Positions 16,797-26,400 of a stretch of DNA of 35,060 nucleotides are shown piece after piece; position 1 is the first letter of the stretch, and every line of letters starts with the position of its first letter. The notes beneath the pieces were generated by a model. It ran no database searches. It saw only the letters and a list, made by a program, of their open reading frames with translations, and was not told the DNA's origin. Made by a program: the position numbers and the translations under genes. This stretch comes from Balneolaceae bacterium (GTDB lineage Bacteria; Bacteroidota; Rhodothermia; Balneolales; Balneolaceae): positions 1 to 35,060 of the forward strand of contig SKKO01000136.1 of assembly GCA_007123715.1 (NCBI GenBank), read 5' to 3'.

Positions 16797-16838
16797 AGAA
16801 TATTATTCTGATTATATAGTAAATATACAGAATATTAT
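16797..16838 (-). promoter_or_regulatory. Candidate Lrp-type operator: repeated AGAATATTAT sites
   Basis: Just before the second Lrp/AsnC gene, AGAATATTAT occurs twice, at 16797-16806 and 16829-16838, start to start 32 bases, about three helical turns. The first copy extends to the palindrome AGAATATTATTCT (16797-16809). Phased AT-rich palindromes close to the start are typical of autoregulated Lrp-family genes. The spacing and position support an operator, but the region is AT-rich overall, so chance cannot be excluded. Confidence 0.4.
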
Positions 16839-16915
16839 CCTTCAAATAAATGAATTTACGGGGAATAATGCGTTAAATTTCTTTCTGCAATCTGCAACCC
16901 GGGCCTTTTCGTGTC

Positions 16916-18007
16916 CTATCTTCCAAAAACAGTTTCGATAACATCACCCACAGGCCTGTTATTTTCATATTCAAGGCCAAGTAACCGTGCTACCGTTTTG
17001 GCAACCTGTTTCTGATAAAGATGCATTTCCTCTTTCACAATACCCGTTGCCGGTGTATCGGGGCCTATCACGGCAATCCACATTTCCTCTGAACCTTCAA
17101 CCCGGGATCCATGATGCCGCCACTCATCTACAGGATCGGTACCGCGGCCATGATCAGTGGTGATCACGAAAGTAGTTTTATCTTTGTAAACAGGATGTGA
17201 CTGCACCATTTCCCATAGATTGCGAATAAATGAGTCTGTCTGCCGTGCGGAATAGAGATACGCCTGATAATTACCATCGTGACCAAAATCGTCGGTTTCA
17301 CCATAAGCGATGTAAACCAGCTTCGGTTCATGTTTTTTGATATACTCAACTGCGTAGTGATGCGTAAATGCATCCAGCCGCACAGTGCTCCATGGGCTCG
17401 GAATCTGATGGAGCAATTCATTTAAAAAGATTTCACGATCAGTGAGGCCGTCCCCTTCCGCAGGATCAAAACCGGCGTTTACCGGGATTCCGCTTCGTTC
17501 AGTATTGATGATATACGGAAAAACGTCCCATGAACCAAAAGCGGCTACTCTACCTTCGTATCCGGATTGATTATTCACAAATTCAAGAACAGTGGTGTTT
17601 GGATTCATAATTTTGGCATTACTGTTGATTTCTTCATCCACATAACCCACCAGCAGTTCACTGTATCCCGGATAGGAAAAGTTCCTCCCGTTTGCCACAT
17701 CCACATAATTGCCGTACGTGCGGTTTCCGTAAAGCTGGCCGTTTTCAGCAATCACACTCCAAAAAAATGGCAGCAGCAGCTTTTTCCTTACTTCGGGGTT
17801 CTCATCCCAAAATGTTTCGATGAGAGCTTCTGGATTTCGAACATAATCTTCATGTGAAATCAGTTTTTCATCTGCACCTGTGTAGAGTTCCTGCCAGCGC
17901 AGCCCGTCTAACGAGATTAAAAATACACGTTCAGTTCTATTTGAGTTTTGTGCAAATAGCTGTGTTCCCAAGATGAGAATGAACAGGGTTAGCAGTATTT
18001 TTTTCAT
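16916..18007 (-). CDS. Exported alkaline-phosphatase-superfamily hydrolase (phosphodiesterase/sulfatase-like)
   Basis: A 363-residue protein with a clear signal peptide (MKKILLTLFILILGTQLFAQ, cut after FA). It has the two-zinc core of the alkaline phosphatase superfamily, nearest to nucleotide pyrophosphatase/phosphodiesterase and phosphoglyceromutase-like members. Putative metal ligands are Asp34 (ISLDGLRW), Asp239/240 and His243 (GETDDFGHDG), Asp285-His286 (TTDHGRGT) and His299 (RHHGS). The nucleophile position is Ser111 in NFSYPGYSE. A phosphodiester, phosphomonoester or sulfate ester could be the substrate. It is the last gene of the accessory block on this strand, 136 bases after a second enzyme of the same superfamily; the two are too different to be recent duplicates. 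Upstream (18008-18143) there is an imperfect inverted repeat around 18067-18112. Confidence 0.85.
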   Translation of the reverse strand: MKKILLTLFILILGTQLFAQNSNRTERVFLISLDGLRWQELYTGADEKLISHEDYVRNPEALIETFWDENPEVRKKLLLPFFWSVIAENGQLYGNRTYGNYVDVANGRNFSYPGYSELLVGYVDEEINSNAKIMNPNTTVLEFVNNQSGYEGRVAAFGSWDVFPYIINTERSGIPVNAGFDPAEGDGLTDREIFLNELLHQIPSPWSTVRLDAFTHHYAVEYIKKHEPKLVYIAYGETDDFGHDGNYQAYLYSARQTDSFIRNLWEMVQSHPVYKDKTTFVITTDHGRGTDPVDEWRHHGSRVEGSEEMWIAVIGPDTPATGIVKEEMHLYQKQVAKTVARLLGLEYENNRPVGDVIETVFGR

Positions 18008-18143
18008 GATACGAATTATTGGTTGGCTTGATGTTTATTTGTGAAAATTTTATTCAATCTATTTAGGGTGCCTGCAGCTCTGTATCATGCACCGGCAGTA
18101 CAGCCTGCACCTTAACCATTCAAATTAAGCAGGTCTTTTATGT

Positions 18144-19118
18144 TTAGTAAGCCCTGCTGAAAGCGTGCCTTACAGGCCTTGCAATCCATGCATCGGGCTG
18201 TTGAAGCCCGAATATGTATGCAATAGTCGCAGCCGTATCATATGTGTTTATAAATGGCCCCAGGTCTTTATCCGCTGCAACCCCTGCACCATATATGATC
18301 CATGGGATCAAAATCTCTTCATCTGTTGCCCCTCCATGGCCTGTACCAATACCACCGTGATCGGAAGAAATCATGACAATAGTACGGTTTTTAATGCCAC
18401 TCTGTTCAATCGCAATTAGTGCAGTCCCAATCAGACTATCCGCATGCTGAACAGAGTTGTAGTATTCCACAGAACCATGCGAAAACCGGTGCCCGAAATG
18501 ATCCACATGATCGAGCTGGATAAATAGAAAATTAGGGCGCTCGGCCCGGATATGCTCATTGGCTGCACGTATGGTGTCTTCAGCCCACAATACACGATCT
18601 TCTGTTGTTTCACGGGGAAGATCGGGCATATAAACTGCATCCACAAAATCGTGCTCGAACAACCTGCCAAACCCCGGCCAGTCATAATACGATGCCAGTT
18701 TAAGCTCAGGTCTCTGGCTTTTCATGATGTAGAAGATGGTCGGGAAAAATCCGCCTGGCCCGGCAGCGGTTGGAGTTACCTGATAGTCATCCTGCTCCCA
18801 GCTGTTCGAAGTCACACCGTGCTGCTCAGGGCCGGCTCCCATAATCATCGAAGCCCAATTCGGACTACTATTGGTCGGCATAACTGCCCGCGCGGCTAGT
18901 GTATAGGCACCATTCTGCATCAGGTAATCGATATTCGGGGTATGGGCATTCCGGATTCCGTCAGGACTGAGCGCATCCACCCCGATAAATATCACATGGT
19001 CAACCCCTGCAACTCCATCATGTTGATGGATGTTTTGATCTACTGTATATGATACTGCCCATTGGCCGGCGGCTATGATAAAAATGGTAAAGAGTATTCG
19101 TTGAACCGGTTTTTCCAT
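18144..19118 (-). CDS. Exported type I phosphodiesterase/nucleotide pyrophosphatase-like protein
   Basis: A 324-residue protein with an N-terminal hydrophobic segment (ILFTIFIIAAGQWAVSY) that acts as signal peptide or anchor. The fold is the phosphodiesterase branch of the alkaline phosphatase superfamily. Asp48 lies in FIGVDALS. The nucleophile is probably Ser84 in TNSSPNWASMIMG, where the eukaryotic NPP enzymes have Thr in TFPN. Further ligands are Asp203 and His207 in QLDHVDHFGH, Asp253-His254 in SSDHGG, and His261 in GTGHGG. The HTPNIDYLM segment is typical. It would cleave phosphodiesters or pyrophosphates in the periplasm. The upstream GDPD gene ends 80 bases before its start, on the same strand. 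Confidence 0.85.
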   Translation of the reverse strand: MEKPVQRILFTIFIIAAGQWAVSYTVDQNIHQHDGVAGVDHVIFIGVDALSPDGIRNAHTPNIDYLMQNGAYTLAARAVMPTNSSPNWASMIMGAGPEQHGVTSNSWEQDDYQVTPTAAGPGGFFPTIFYIMKSQRPELKLASYYDWPGFGRLFEHDFVDAVYMPDLPRETTEDRVLWAEDTIRAANEHIRAERPNFLFIQLDHVDHFGHRFSHGSVEYYNSVQHADSLIGTALIAIEQSGIKNRTIVMISSDHGGIGTGHGGATDEEILIPWIIYGAGVAADKDLGPFINTYDTAATIAYIFGLQQPDAWIARPVRHAFSRAY

Positions 19119-19198
19119 TGGAATTTATTTTCGCAGTATGTGGATGTAGTGTTGTAAGAAAAAAATATTGCCATGAATGAGGAAGTTTAACCGGGTGA

Positions 19199-20008
19199 TT
19201 ACTTAAAAAGAGGTTCATAAACCGAATCGATCTGGTAATAACGCACACCAAGGCCGAGCAGCCTGTTCACATCCCGTTTGGCCCCTTCCCATGTATCTTC
19301 TCCGGCCTGTACATACCTGAATTCATTTACAGCAGCTACCACAACTACATTGAGCTCCCCTGCTTTCTGAACCATCTCTTCAGTTAACTGGCTTGCAAGC
19401 ATAAAAAGATGGTACCTGCTGCTCACATCCTCACCTGCATCTTCAGCTTCCAACAAACCATTAAAGCCGATTGAATGTGAAGTTCGATCATGAAAATACT
19501 CTTTTGCCTGCGCACTGCTAAGGATAAATGTGGTTTCCAGAAGTCGATTATCAATAAGAGCCTTTTCAATTTCCCTGTAAAATCTTTCCGAGAGATCATT
19601 CCCTTTTACATCGAGCATCAGCCTTATCCGCCCCGCTGCCAGCGCAGCGGCTTCGGAGAACAGGATTGGCCTTTCTCCGTCAATTTCCGATGAAAGTTCC
19701 TGGATTTCATCCCAATTCACTTCTTCCACCCGTCGCGGATCGTTATAGAACCGCCGGAAATCAGCATCATGGTGAAGAATTGCCCTGCCATCCCTGGTTT
19801 CGCGTATATCTACTTCAATCATCCAATATCCGCGTTCTATTGCAGAGAGAATAGCCGCGCGTGAGTTTTCGGCATGGTTTTCATCCACAACTCCGCCGCG
19901 GTGTGCGATTACGTATACTTCCGTTTCCTGTGCCTGCTGTCCCTTCACCAAAACAGGCTGAAGGAACAGGTTCATTGTAAATATCAGGCAAAAGATTACT
20001 TTTATCAT
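19199..20008 (-). CDS. Exported glycerophosphodiester phosphodiesterase
   Basis: Hydrolyses glycerophosphodiesters to glycerol 3-phosphate and an alcohol. The 269 residues (ATG at 20008, preferred to the TTG one codon earlier) begin with a signal peptide (MIKVIFCLIFTMNLFLQPVL). The GDPD TIM-barrel signature is complete: VIAHRGG (catalytic His36, Arg37), AENSRAA with Glu47, MIEVDIRETRDG with Glu65 and Asp67 as metal ligands, and ILHHD with His79/His80. The C-terminal half (LGLGVRYYQIDSVYEPL) is typical of family members whose last strand ends in D. It lies 15 bases after the aldehyde dehydrogenase gene, so it is in the same operon. Together with the adjacent phosphodiesterase-like genes it points to breakdown of phospholipid headgroups or similar phosphodiesters. 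Confidence 0.93.
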   Translation of the reverse strand: MIKVIFCLIFTMNLFLQPVLVKGQQAQETEVYVIAHRGGVVDENHAENSRAAILSAIERGYWMIEVDIRETRDGRAILHHDADFRRFYNDPRRVEEVNWDEIQELSSEIDGERPILFSEAAALAAGRIRLMLDVKGNDLSERFYREIEKALIDNRLLETTFILSSAQAKEYFHDRTSHSIGFNGLLEAEDAGEDVSSRYHLFMLASQLTEEMVQKAGELNVVVVAAVNEFRYVQAGEDTWEGAKRDVNRLLGLGVRYYQIDSVYEPLFK

Positions 20009-20023
20009 CAATATATGAAGGAT

Positions 20024-21502
20024 CTAAAATTTGCGGTCCCAGTCACGAATCCAGCGTTCCACAATCACTTTGGTTTGTGTATAGAACTCTACGGCGTGAT
20101 GGCCCTGGGCGTGCAGGTCGCCGAAGAAACTCTCCTTCCAGCCGCTGAACGGGAAATAAGCCATTGGTGCTGCCACCCCGATGTTAATGCCGATATTTCC
20201 TGCTTTGGCCTCGTAACGGAACTGTCTCGCTGCCGCTCCACTGCTTGTAAAGAGGCATGCCATGTTCCCATATACCTGGCTGTTTATCAGTTCAATTGCT
20301 TCATCAACCGTATCTACGTGCATCAGGCCAAACAGCGGCCCAAATATTTCGGTTTTGGCAATGGAGCTGCCTGGGGCAATATCATCCATAATGGTTGGAA
20401 ATGCCCAAAAACCACCATCGTACGATTCCACATTTTTTCCGCGACCATCCACAAGGATACGCCCGCCTTCTTTGGCTCCGGTTTCCACAAATTCATATAC
20501 CCTTTCCCTGCTTTGAGGTGAAATGACCGGTCCCATTTCGGTATCATCATTGAGGCCATAACCAACTTTAAGTCCGGCTGCCTTCTCTGAAATTGCTTTT
20601 GTGAAAGGTTCTCTCGCGCTTCCCACTGTAATGGCAAGTGAGTTTGCAAGACAACGCTGCCCGGCACATCCAAATGCTGAATCTCCCACAATTCGGGTGG
20701 TCATATCCATATCGGCATCAGGTAGTACAATAACCATATTTTTTGCCCCGCCCTGTGCCTGCACACGTTTGCCATTAGCTGATGCCGTGGCATAAATATA
20801 TTTCGCTACCGGTGTGGAGCCCACAAAACTCACCGCTCTAACCGCCGGATGCTCCAGCAGAACATCCACAGCTGTTTTATCGCCGTTCACAAGCTGCACC
20901 ACGCCCGGAGGAAGATCAAGCTGATCCAGTAATTCGAAAATCTTGGTGGTAGCCATCGGAACCTTCTCACTCGGTTTTAAAATAAAACAATTACCTGCTG
21001 CCAAAGCATATGGCAGGAACCATAGCGGAATCATCGCCGGAAAATTAAACGGGGTTATAGCTGTCACCACGCCAAGTGGCTGCCGTATCATGTGCTCATC
21101 AACGCCTGTGGCAATATCTTCATTATTCGTGCCTTGCATCAGCATGGGCATTCCACAGGAATTTTCAACGTTCTCAATACCCCGTCTGATTTCCCCAATG
21201 CTTTCTTTGTAGGTTTTACCGCATTCGTTTGTGATTATTTTGGCAAGTTCATCGGCGTGTTCTTCAAGCAGGTTTTTGAATTGGAACATATACTGAATAC
21301 GCTTGGTTACTGGAACCCGGCGCCATCCATCAAATGCCTTATCTGCTGCAAGTATGCATTCTTCCACTTCCTGTTTTGAAGAAATGGGTACTTTTGCGAT
21401 TGCTAAACCGGTAGCCGGGTTTATCACTTCCCCTGCATGGCCAGACTCCGAATCTCTCCAACGGCCGTTTATGTAATTTTTAAGCTGATTTACTGAATTC
21501 AT
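20024..21502 (-). CDS. mmsA: CoA-acylating (methyl)malonate-semialdehyde dehydrogenase
   Basis: Cytoplasmic aldehyde dehydrogenase that converts methylmalonate semialdehyde or malonate semialdehyde with CoA and NAD+ to propionyl- or acetyl-CoA and CO2. The 492 residues show the family N-terminus ([12 protein letters not shown]), [22 protein letters not shown], the catalytic Cys284 in GCAGQRCLA, and GGAKN in place of the general-base Glu motif of ordinary aldehyde dehydrogenases, which marks the MMSDH/IolA group. Arg107 and Arg283 match the conserved arginines that bind the substrate carboxylate. Valine, thymine, beta-alanine and myo-inositol degradation all pass through this step. It is the only clearly cytoplasmic catabolic enzyme of the accessory block; 15 bases separate it from the GDPD gene, which fits myo-inositol or a related substrate but does not prove it. 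Confidence 0.93.
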   Translation of the reverse strand: MNSVNQLKNYINGRWRDSESGHAGEVINPATGLAIAKVPISSKQEVEECILAADKAFDGWRRVPVTKRIQYMFQFKNLLEEHADELAKIITNECGKTYKESIGEIRRGIENVENSCGMPMLMQGTNNEDIATGVDEHMIRQPLGVVTAITPFNFPAMIPLWFLPYALAAGNCFILKPSEKVPMATTKIFELLDQLDLPPGVVQLVNGDKTAVDVLLEHPAVRAVSFVGSTPVAKYIYATASANGKRVQAQGGAKNMVIVLPDADMDMTTRIVGDSAFGCAGQRCLANSLAITVGSAREPFTKAISEKAAGLKVGYGLNDDTEMGPVISPQSRERVYEFVETGAKEGGRILVDGRGKNVESYDGGFWAFPTIMDDIAPGSSIAKTEIFGPLFGLMHVDTVDEAIELINSQVYGNMACLFTSSGAAARQFRYEAKAGNIGINIGVAAPMAYFPFSGWKESFFGDLHAQGHHAVEFYTQTKVIVERWIRDWDRKF

Positions 21503-21608
21503 TCGATTTTGGTTTAATGATTACTGATTGATCCTGTTCTACCGTAGCTGAGTTAGATAATAGCATGAATTAAGAAAACGATTTCATACTTGGAAAATAA
21601 CAATTTAA

Positions 21609-22463
21609 TCAAAGTAATTCTCTGATCCTGATATTTTTCCAGTATACTTTTTTCCCTTCTGCCCACCATGTACTTCCGCCATGAACCTGCAGACCAATAT
21701 GACCCTCATCGCCTAATTGCTCATAAACCCGTTCTTTATCAAAACGCGGATGGATATTTGCAGCGGCATCGAATTTCCCGATCATCACTCCATTAATCCA
21801 GGTTGTGATGATGGGATATTTACCTTCACAGCGTATACGCAGTTCGTTATAGTCATTTAATTTCCACGCCGTACGCCACTCTTCTTTCGTACATGCATAA
21901 CGGTCAGGATTTTCATCAAGGTCCGGATAGAGGTCAAACGACCTCATTTCGAGATCAACAAGGTTTCCTTCAGCATCAAATACGCCAAAATGCCTGAACG
22001 GTTCGGTTCGCCAGGCTCCCGTCCCCTGTCCGTACAAAAAACCGGAGATGCCGCCATTGTTCGGCTCATCGTGATAATCCACATAGACCTGGTAGGAATC
22101 GCCATTGTGTAACGAGCGCAGAAATACCCCGGAGTCACATCCCCACTCCGGTTTCACATCCATAATAAGCTCAAAATCGCTGTATGTTTTGTCAGTAAGA
22201 AGTACACCGCCATTTCCCGAACCAGGCGGATCCTGTTCACAAACAATCGCCCCGTTTTCAACTTTCCAGCTCGCGCCGTTAATATGCCATCCATCCAGAT
22301 TTCTGCCATTAAAAATGGAAACAAATTCTTCATCGCAGGGTGTTTTAAACGCAGAATCTTTTTTACCGAAGGATGCTAACCCGAGAGCCGAAGTCGTACC
22401 AAGGCCTGCGGTAAGAGCGGTTGTAGATTTTAAAAATTGGCGGCGGTTGATCTGTTTTTTCAT
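21609..22463 (-). CDS. DUF1080 (3-keto-disaccharide hydrolase family) protein with Tat-like signal
   Basis: A 284-residue protein. The N-terminus has a twin-arginine signal (Arg7-Arg8 in NRRQFLKS followed by the hydrophobic TALTAGLGTTSALGLA), so it is probably exported folded. The rest is one DUF1080 jelly-roll domain (about 45-282): FVSIFNGRNLDGWHINGASW, GGVLLTDKTYSDFELIMDVKP, then a long loop and the closing KKVYWKNIRIREL. Some family members hydrolyse 3-keto-glycosides after periplasmic oxidation of the sugar; others are only carbohydrate-binding. The presence of a sugar-type quinoprotein dehydrogenase in the same block makes an oxidise-then-cleave route worth considering. It lies 39 bases after the EEP gene and 106 bases before mmsA. 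Confidence 0.88.
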   Translation of the reverse strand: MKKQINRRQFLKSTTALTAGLGTTSALGLASFGKKDSAFKTPCDEEFVSIFNGRNLDGWHINGASWKVENGAIVCEQDPPGSGNGGVLLTDKTYSDFELIMDVKPEWGCDSGVFLRSLHNGDSYQVYVDYHDEPNNGGISGFLYGQGTGAWRTEPFRHFGVFDAEGNLVDLEMRSFDLYPDLDENPDRYACTKEEWRTAWKLNDYNELRIRCEGKYPIITTWINGVMIGKFDAAANIHPRFDKERVYEQLGDEGHIGLQVHGGSTWWAEGKKVYWKNIRIRELL

Positions 22464-22502
22464 CGGGTCAGGGATTTGGTTGGTTTTGATTGCATCTTGG
22501 TG

Positions 22503-23417
22503 TTATTTGTTAAATTCTATATCAGCCACAACCGGAAGATGATCGGAGGGGAAATGGCCGTCACGAATATCCGCGAGAATACCATGCTGAATAACTGAAA
22601 ATTTGGGGTTGACAAATATATAATCAATCCGCCGTTCGGGAATGATTTCCCGGAATCCATTCCATGTGGTTGTCGGGCCATGATGGCCATAACGAGAGTG
22701 ATAAAAGCCATCGAACAGCTCTACCCTTACGGGCCCAAGGGCCGGATCGGTAAGAATTTTATACGGATCCTGGCTCTCCACAGTGTTCAGGTCACCCATC
22801 ACAATCACAGGATCACCTTCGGATAGTTCAGCCACTTTCTGAAGAATCAGTTCCGAACTTTTACTGCGTGCCTCCTCCCCGCGATGGTCATAATGAGTAT
22901 TGAAAACGATAAAGCGCCGGCTGTTTTTCTTGTCATACAAGCGAGCCCAGGTAGCAATCCTTGTGATAGCTGTATCCCAGCCCATACTGCCTGGAATATC
23001 CGGAGTTTCAGATAGCCAGAAAGTCCCGTCTTCAATAAGGTCAAAACGGTCAGTTTTATAATAGATGGCACAAAACTCACCGCCTTCCCTGCCGTCATCG
23101 CGCCCTATACCCACCCATCCGTATTCCGGAAGCAATTCTTCCAAATCCCTGACCTGGCTTATTAACCCTTCCTGGATGCCCACAATATCATTTTTATGGA
23201 AACGGAACATGCCGGCGACAAAATCCTTTCGATACGGCCAGGCATCCGGCCCATCGTTTGGATTGTCAAAACGAATATTAAATGACATTACACGGAAAGA
23301 TTCACTCATCTCTGAGGAACCATATAGATTTCGATCACCATCTACACAAGCGGCGAAAGAAATAAGAATAATAATCATGCTTAAAAAAATAATGGCGTAT
23401 TGCATTGTAGTGAACAT
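22503..23417 (-). CDS. Endonuclease/exonuclease/phosphatase-family lipoprotein
   Basis: A 304-residue lipoprotein: hydrophobic h-region and a lipobox FAAC with Cys24. The mature part is a complete EEP-fold metal-dependent phosphoesterase: MSFNIRFDN (Asn47), IQEG (Glu83), FNTHYDHRG (His175, Asp177, His178), MGDLNT (Asp209, Asn211), RRIDYIF (Asp265) and SDHLPV (Asp292, His293). Surface or periplasmic members of this fold include DNases, sphingomyelinases, inositol-phosphate phosphatases and other phosphodiesterases; the sequence alone does not decide. The GWDTAITRIATWARL segment is common in the sugar-phosphate/lipid-type bacterial group rather than in nucleases, as far as I can judge. It starts 18 bases after the CRTAC1-like gene and is in the same operon. 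Confidence 0.9.
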   Translation of the reverse strand: MFTTMQYAIIFLSMIIILISFAACVDGDRNLYGSSEMSESFRVMSFNIRFDNPNDGPDAWPYRKDFVAGMFRFHKNDIVGIQEGLISQVRDLEELLPEYGWVGIGRDDGREGGEFCAIYYKTDRFDLIEDGTFWLSETPDIPGSMGWDTAITRIATWARLYDKKNSRRFIVFNTHYDHRGEEARSKSSELILQKVAELSEGDPVIVMGDLNTVESQDPYKILTDPALGPVRVELFDGFYHSRYGHHGPTTTWNGFREIIPERRIDYIFVNPKFSVIQHGILADIRDGHFPSDHLPVVADIEFNK

Positions 23418-23435
23418 AACTTTTTTAATTTGTAA

Positions 23436-26400
23436 TTATGGTGAAACCGTCCTCGTGACTCCTTGTATGTTATAGAACGTAATTTCCCGCATCTTCCCGG
23501 TCAGGTAAACCGATCTCGCAGATTGGGATAAATAACCCGATCCGTGATAAAATTCCACTTTTTCCTTACTTCCGTCTTGAAAACTGATAATTGCTGAAAT
23601 TTCATTTTCTTCTGCCCTTAACCGTTTTGCCTCTTGTGGGTTTGTGATTTTAAACAGTTCAGCCCGGCCATCATTTCGTGCTGCGAGTACAAGCTTTTCA
23701 CCGTCAGCCCCCCCAAGGGTAACCAGAGACTTTCCATCCTTATCCAGATAGAAGCCAGTCTCTGCATATTGAATCGCCTTGAAATTGCCGTTACCGTCAC
23801 CCATCAAAACGAGACCGCTAAATGCATCATACCTCCCTGTAAATACATCGGTTGAATAGGAGTTTCCCGAGAGAAGAATATCTGTGTTACCATCACCGTC
23901 AAAATCAGCTGTCATTATTCCGAAAACCGGAGCAAACTGTGCCTCAACAGGTAACGGTTTTACTTCAAAACCGTTACCGTTTCGGTTTTGAATAAGGCTG
24001 GACTGAAATGTGTGTATACTGTAACTCTCTGCCTCATTCATTTGCCGGGAAGACAGAATATCATTTAGTTTTGCGTCACCATAAGAAGAATAGGTCGGAA
24101 ACCGCCGGGCCATTTCAGGAATCTGCAATACAAGATCATCCCTCAGGTGTACCAGATAGCGTTCACCGTGAACAACCCGGCTTATGAGGGGATCTGTAAT
24201 TCCATTCCCGTTAAAATCACCAATATGCATCATTACAGGGCCATTCTCTCTGTTCCTGAGCAGGGAATTTAGGCCGAGATTTCCGGCAACATAATCCGTG
24301 AATCCATCCTGATTAAAGTCAGCCGCCGTAATACTGTTCCACCATCCCACTGTTTCTGCCAGGCCAAGGTCTGCCGTCACATTTACAAGACTTCCATTAC
24401 GGTTTTCAAAAACGGTGACCGGCATCCATTCACCAACAAGTATGAGGTCTTTCCAGCCGTTGTTGTTGTAATCGGACCAGATTGCCGATGTAACCATCCC
24501 AATATTTTTAAGCCCGGGAGCCACCTCTTCTGTGATATCTTTGTACCTCCCCCCTGCATACTTCAGGATAAAAATTTCCGGTTTTTTAGGGTAGTGATTT
24601 GGCACTACCCTGCTGCCCACAAAAAGTTCAAGACTGCCATCCTGATCTATGTCGGCAGCCACCACTACGGAACTGCTCCCCCTGATATCGGGCAAGGCGT
24701 CGGATATATGTGTAAACTTTCCGGTTCCATCGCCAAAATAGAGTCGGTCTCTGTAATATTGTGAACCCGGGGCAAATTCGCTGCCTCCACTGGCTACGTA
24801 AAGATCAAGGTGACCATTTCCATTTGCGTCGAAGAGAAGGGCCCCTGTATCTTTTTCGTATGCAGAACCGGGATCCAGGTCGTGGCCTGTAAAGGTGCCA
24901 TCCATATTTTGCAGAAACACCCGGCCCGATTGCCCGAAACCACCACCTATAAAAAAGTCGTCCAGTCCGTTTTTATTCATATCACCCACAGCAATTCCCG
25001 GGCCGGTTCTTGAAAATTTATGAGGTAACAACGGCTGTATGTTGAAATCAATGAAATTTTCTTCAGTATGAATAAAATCCATTTGTGCAGATTCGGTAAT
25101 ATTTTTAAAAATCTGTGACATTTCCGTGGAAGGTGGCTCATACTTTACCGGAATAAGCGGCTGCTCCCCATATACAACCTCTGCAATACTGTTCACCGGT
25201 AAAGCAGTGATTACCTGCTTTTGGTCATCTGGCCAGATTACCACAAGTGAGTCGATTTCAGTTGCTTTACCCAGCCCGAAATGAACGGGTGTTGCCATTG
25301 CGGAAAGATATCCCCTTGATACGGAATACTGATGGTGGAGGCTTTCATCATCAAAATAAAGCGATAATTTTGCACCAATACCCTGACGGTTATTTTCCGG
25401 TCCGGATATCTTTATTTGAAGAAAATGATTCTCATGCTGAGACCGGTTGCTGTAAATAAACACTTCCTGGTTTATATTGTTAATAACCAGGTCTAGTTGC
25501 CCGTCATTATTCAAATCCGCAAATGCCGCCCCGTTTGAATAGGATGGTTCACGAAATCCCCATTCTGAAGAAACATTACTGAACGTAAGGTCACCGTTAT
25601 TCCTAAAAAGATAATTTTTCTCAAATACTCCATCCAGATGTTGCAATTCATCATAAAGCCTTTCCATCATACTGCGGTCAAAAACACCACTTCGCAGGAT
25701 ATCCATTTTAATCTTTGAAAAATCATTGTCGGCGGGATTACGCGGAAGGCCGTTTGTGATCATCAGGTCGAGCCGGCCATTGTTATCCAAATCTGCGAAA
25801 AGGGCCGACCAGCTCCAGTCTGTACTTTCCACGCCTGCTAACGGGGCAATATCCGCAAATACAGGATGTCCATATGGAGTCTGTCCGCTGTTTAGTTGCA
25901 GCACATTTCGTTTTACCTGCGGTTCATAACCCATCACCTGTTGCGACAAGTAGCGCTCATAACCGGCTGATTCGTACATCTGTTTGAGCCTCTTGTTCGA
26001 TTCCGGCAGCATATCAACGGTAATGATGTCCATGAGCCCGTTATTATTCATATCACCGAAATCTGTCCCCATGGATGCATAGCTTTGATGACGAAAGTAA
26101 CCTGCCGCACGGTTGGTAAAGGTACCGTCGCCATTATTGATATAGACAAGGTCGTTCGGCAAAAAATCATTGGCTACATGTATATCCGGCCACCCGTTCC
26201 CATTGATGTCGAATACATTAATGCCCAGCCCGTAACCCTCAATTAAAATGCCCGATTCCGCTGAGACATCCGTAAAAGTACCGTCCCCGTTATTCCGGTA
26301 TAATTTATCTGTGTTAATGTGTTCACCATTCAGGAGTTTTGGCTTAATCACATTTGGTGGCACATCACCATGACCGTTATTGAGCACATAAAGATCAAGA

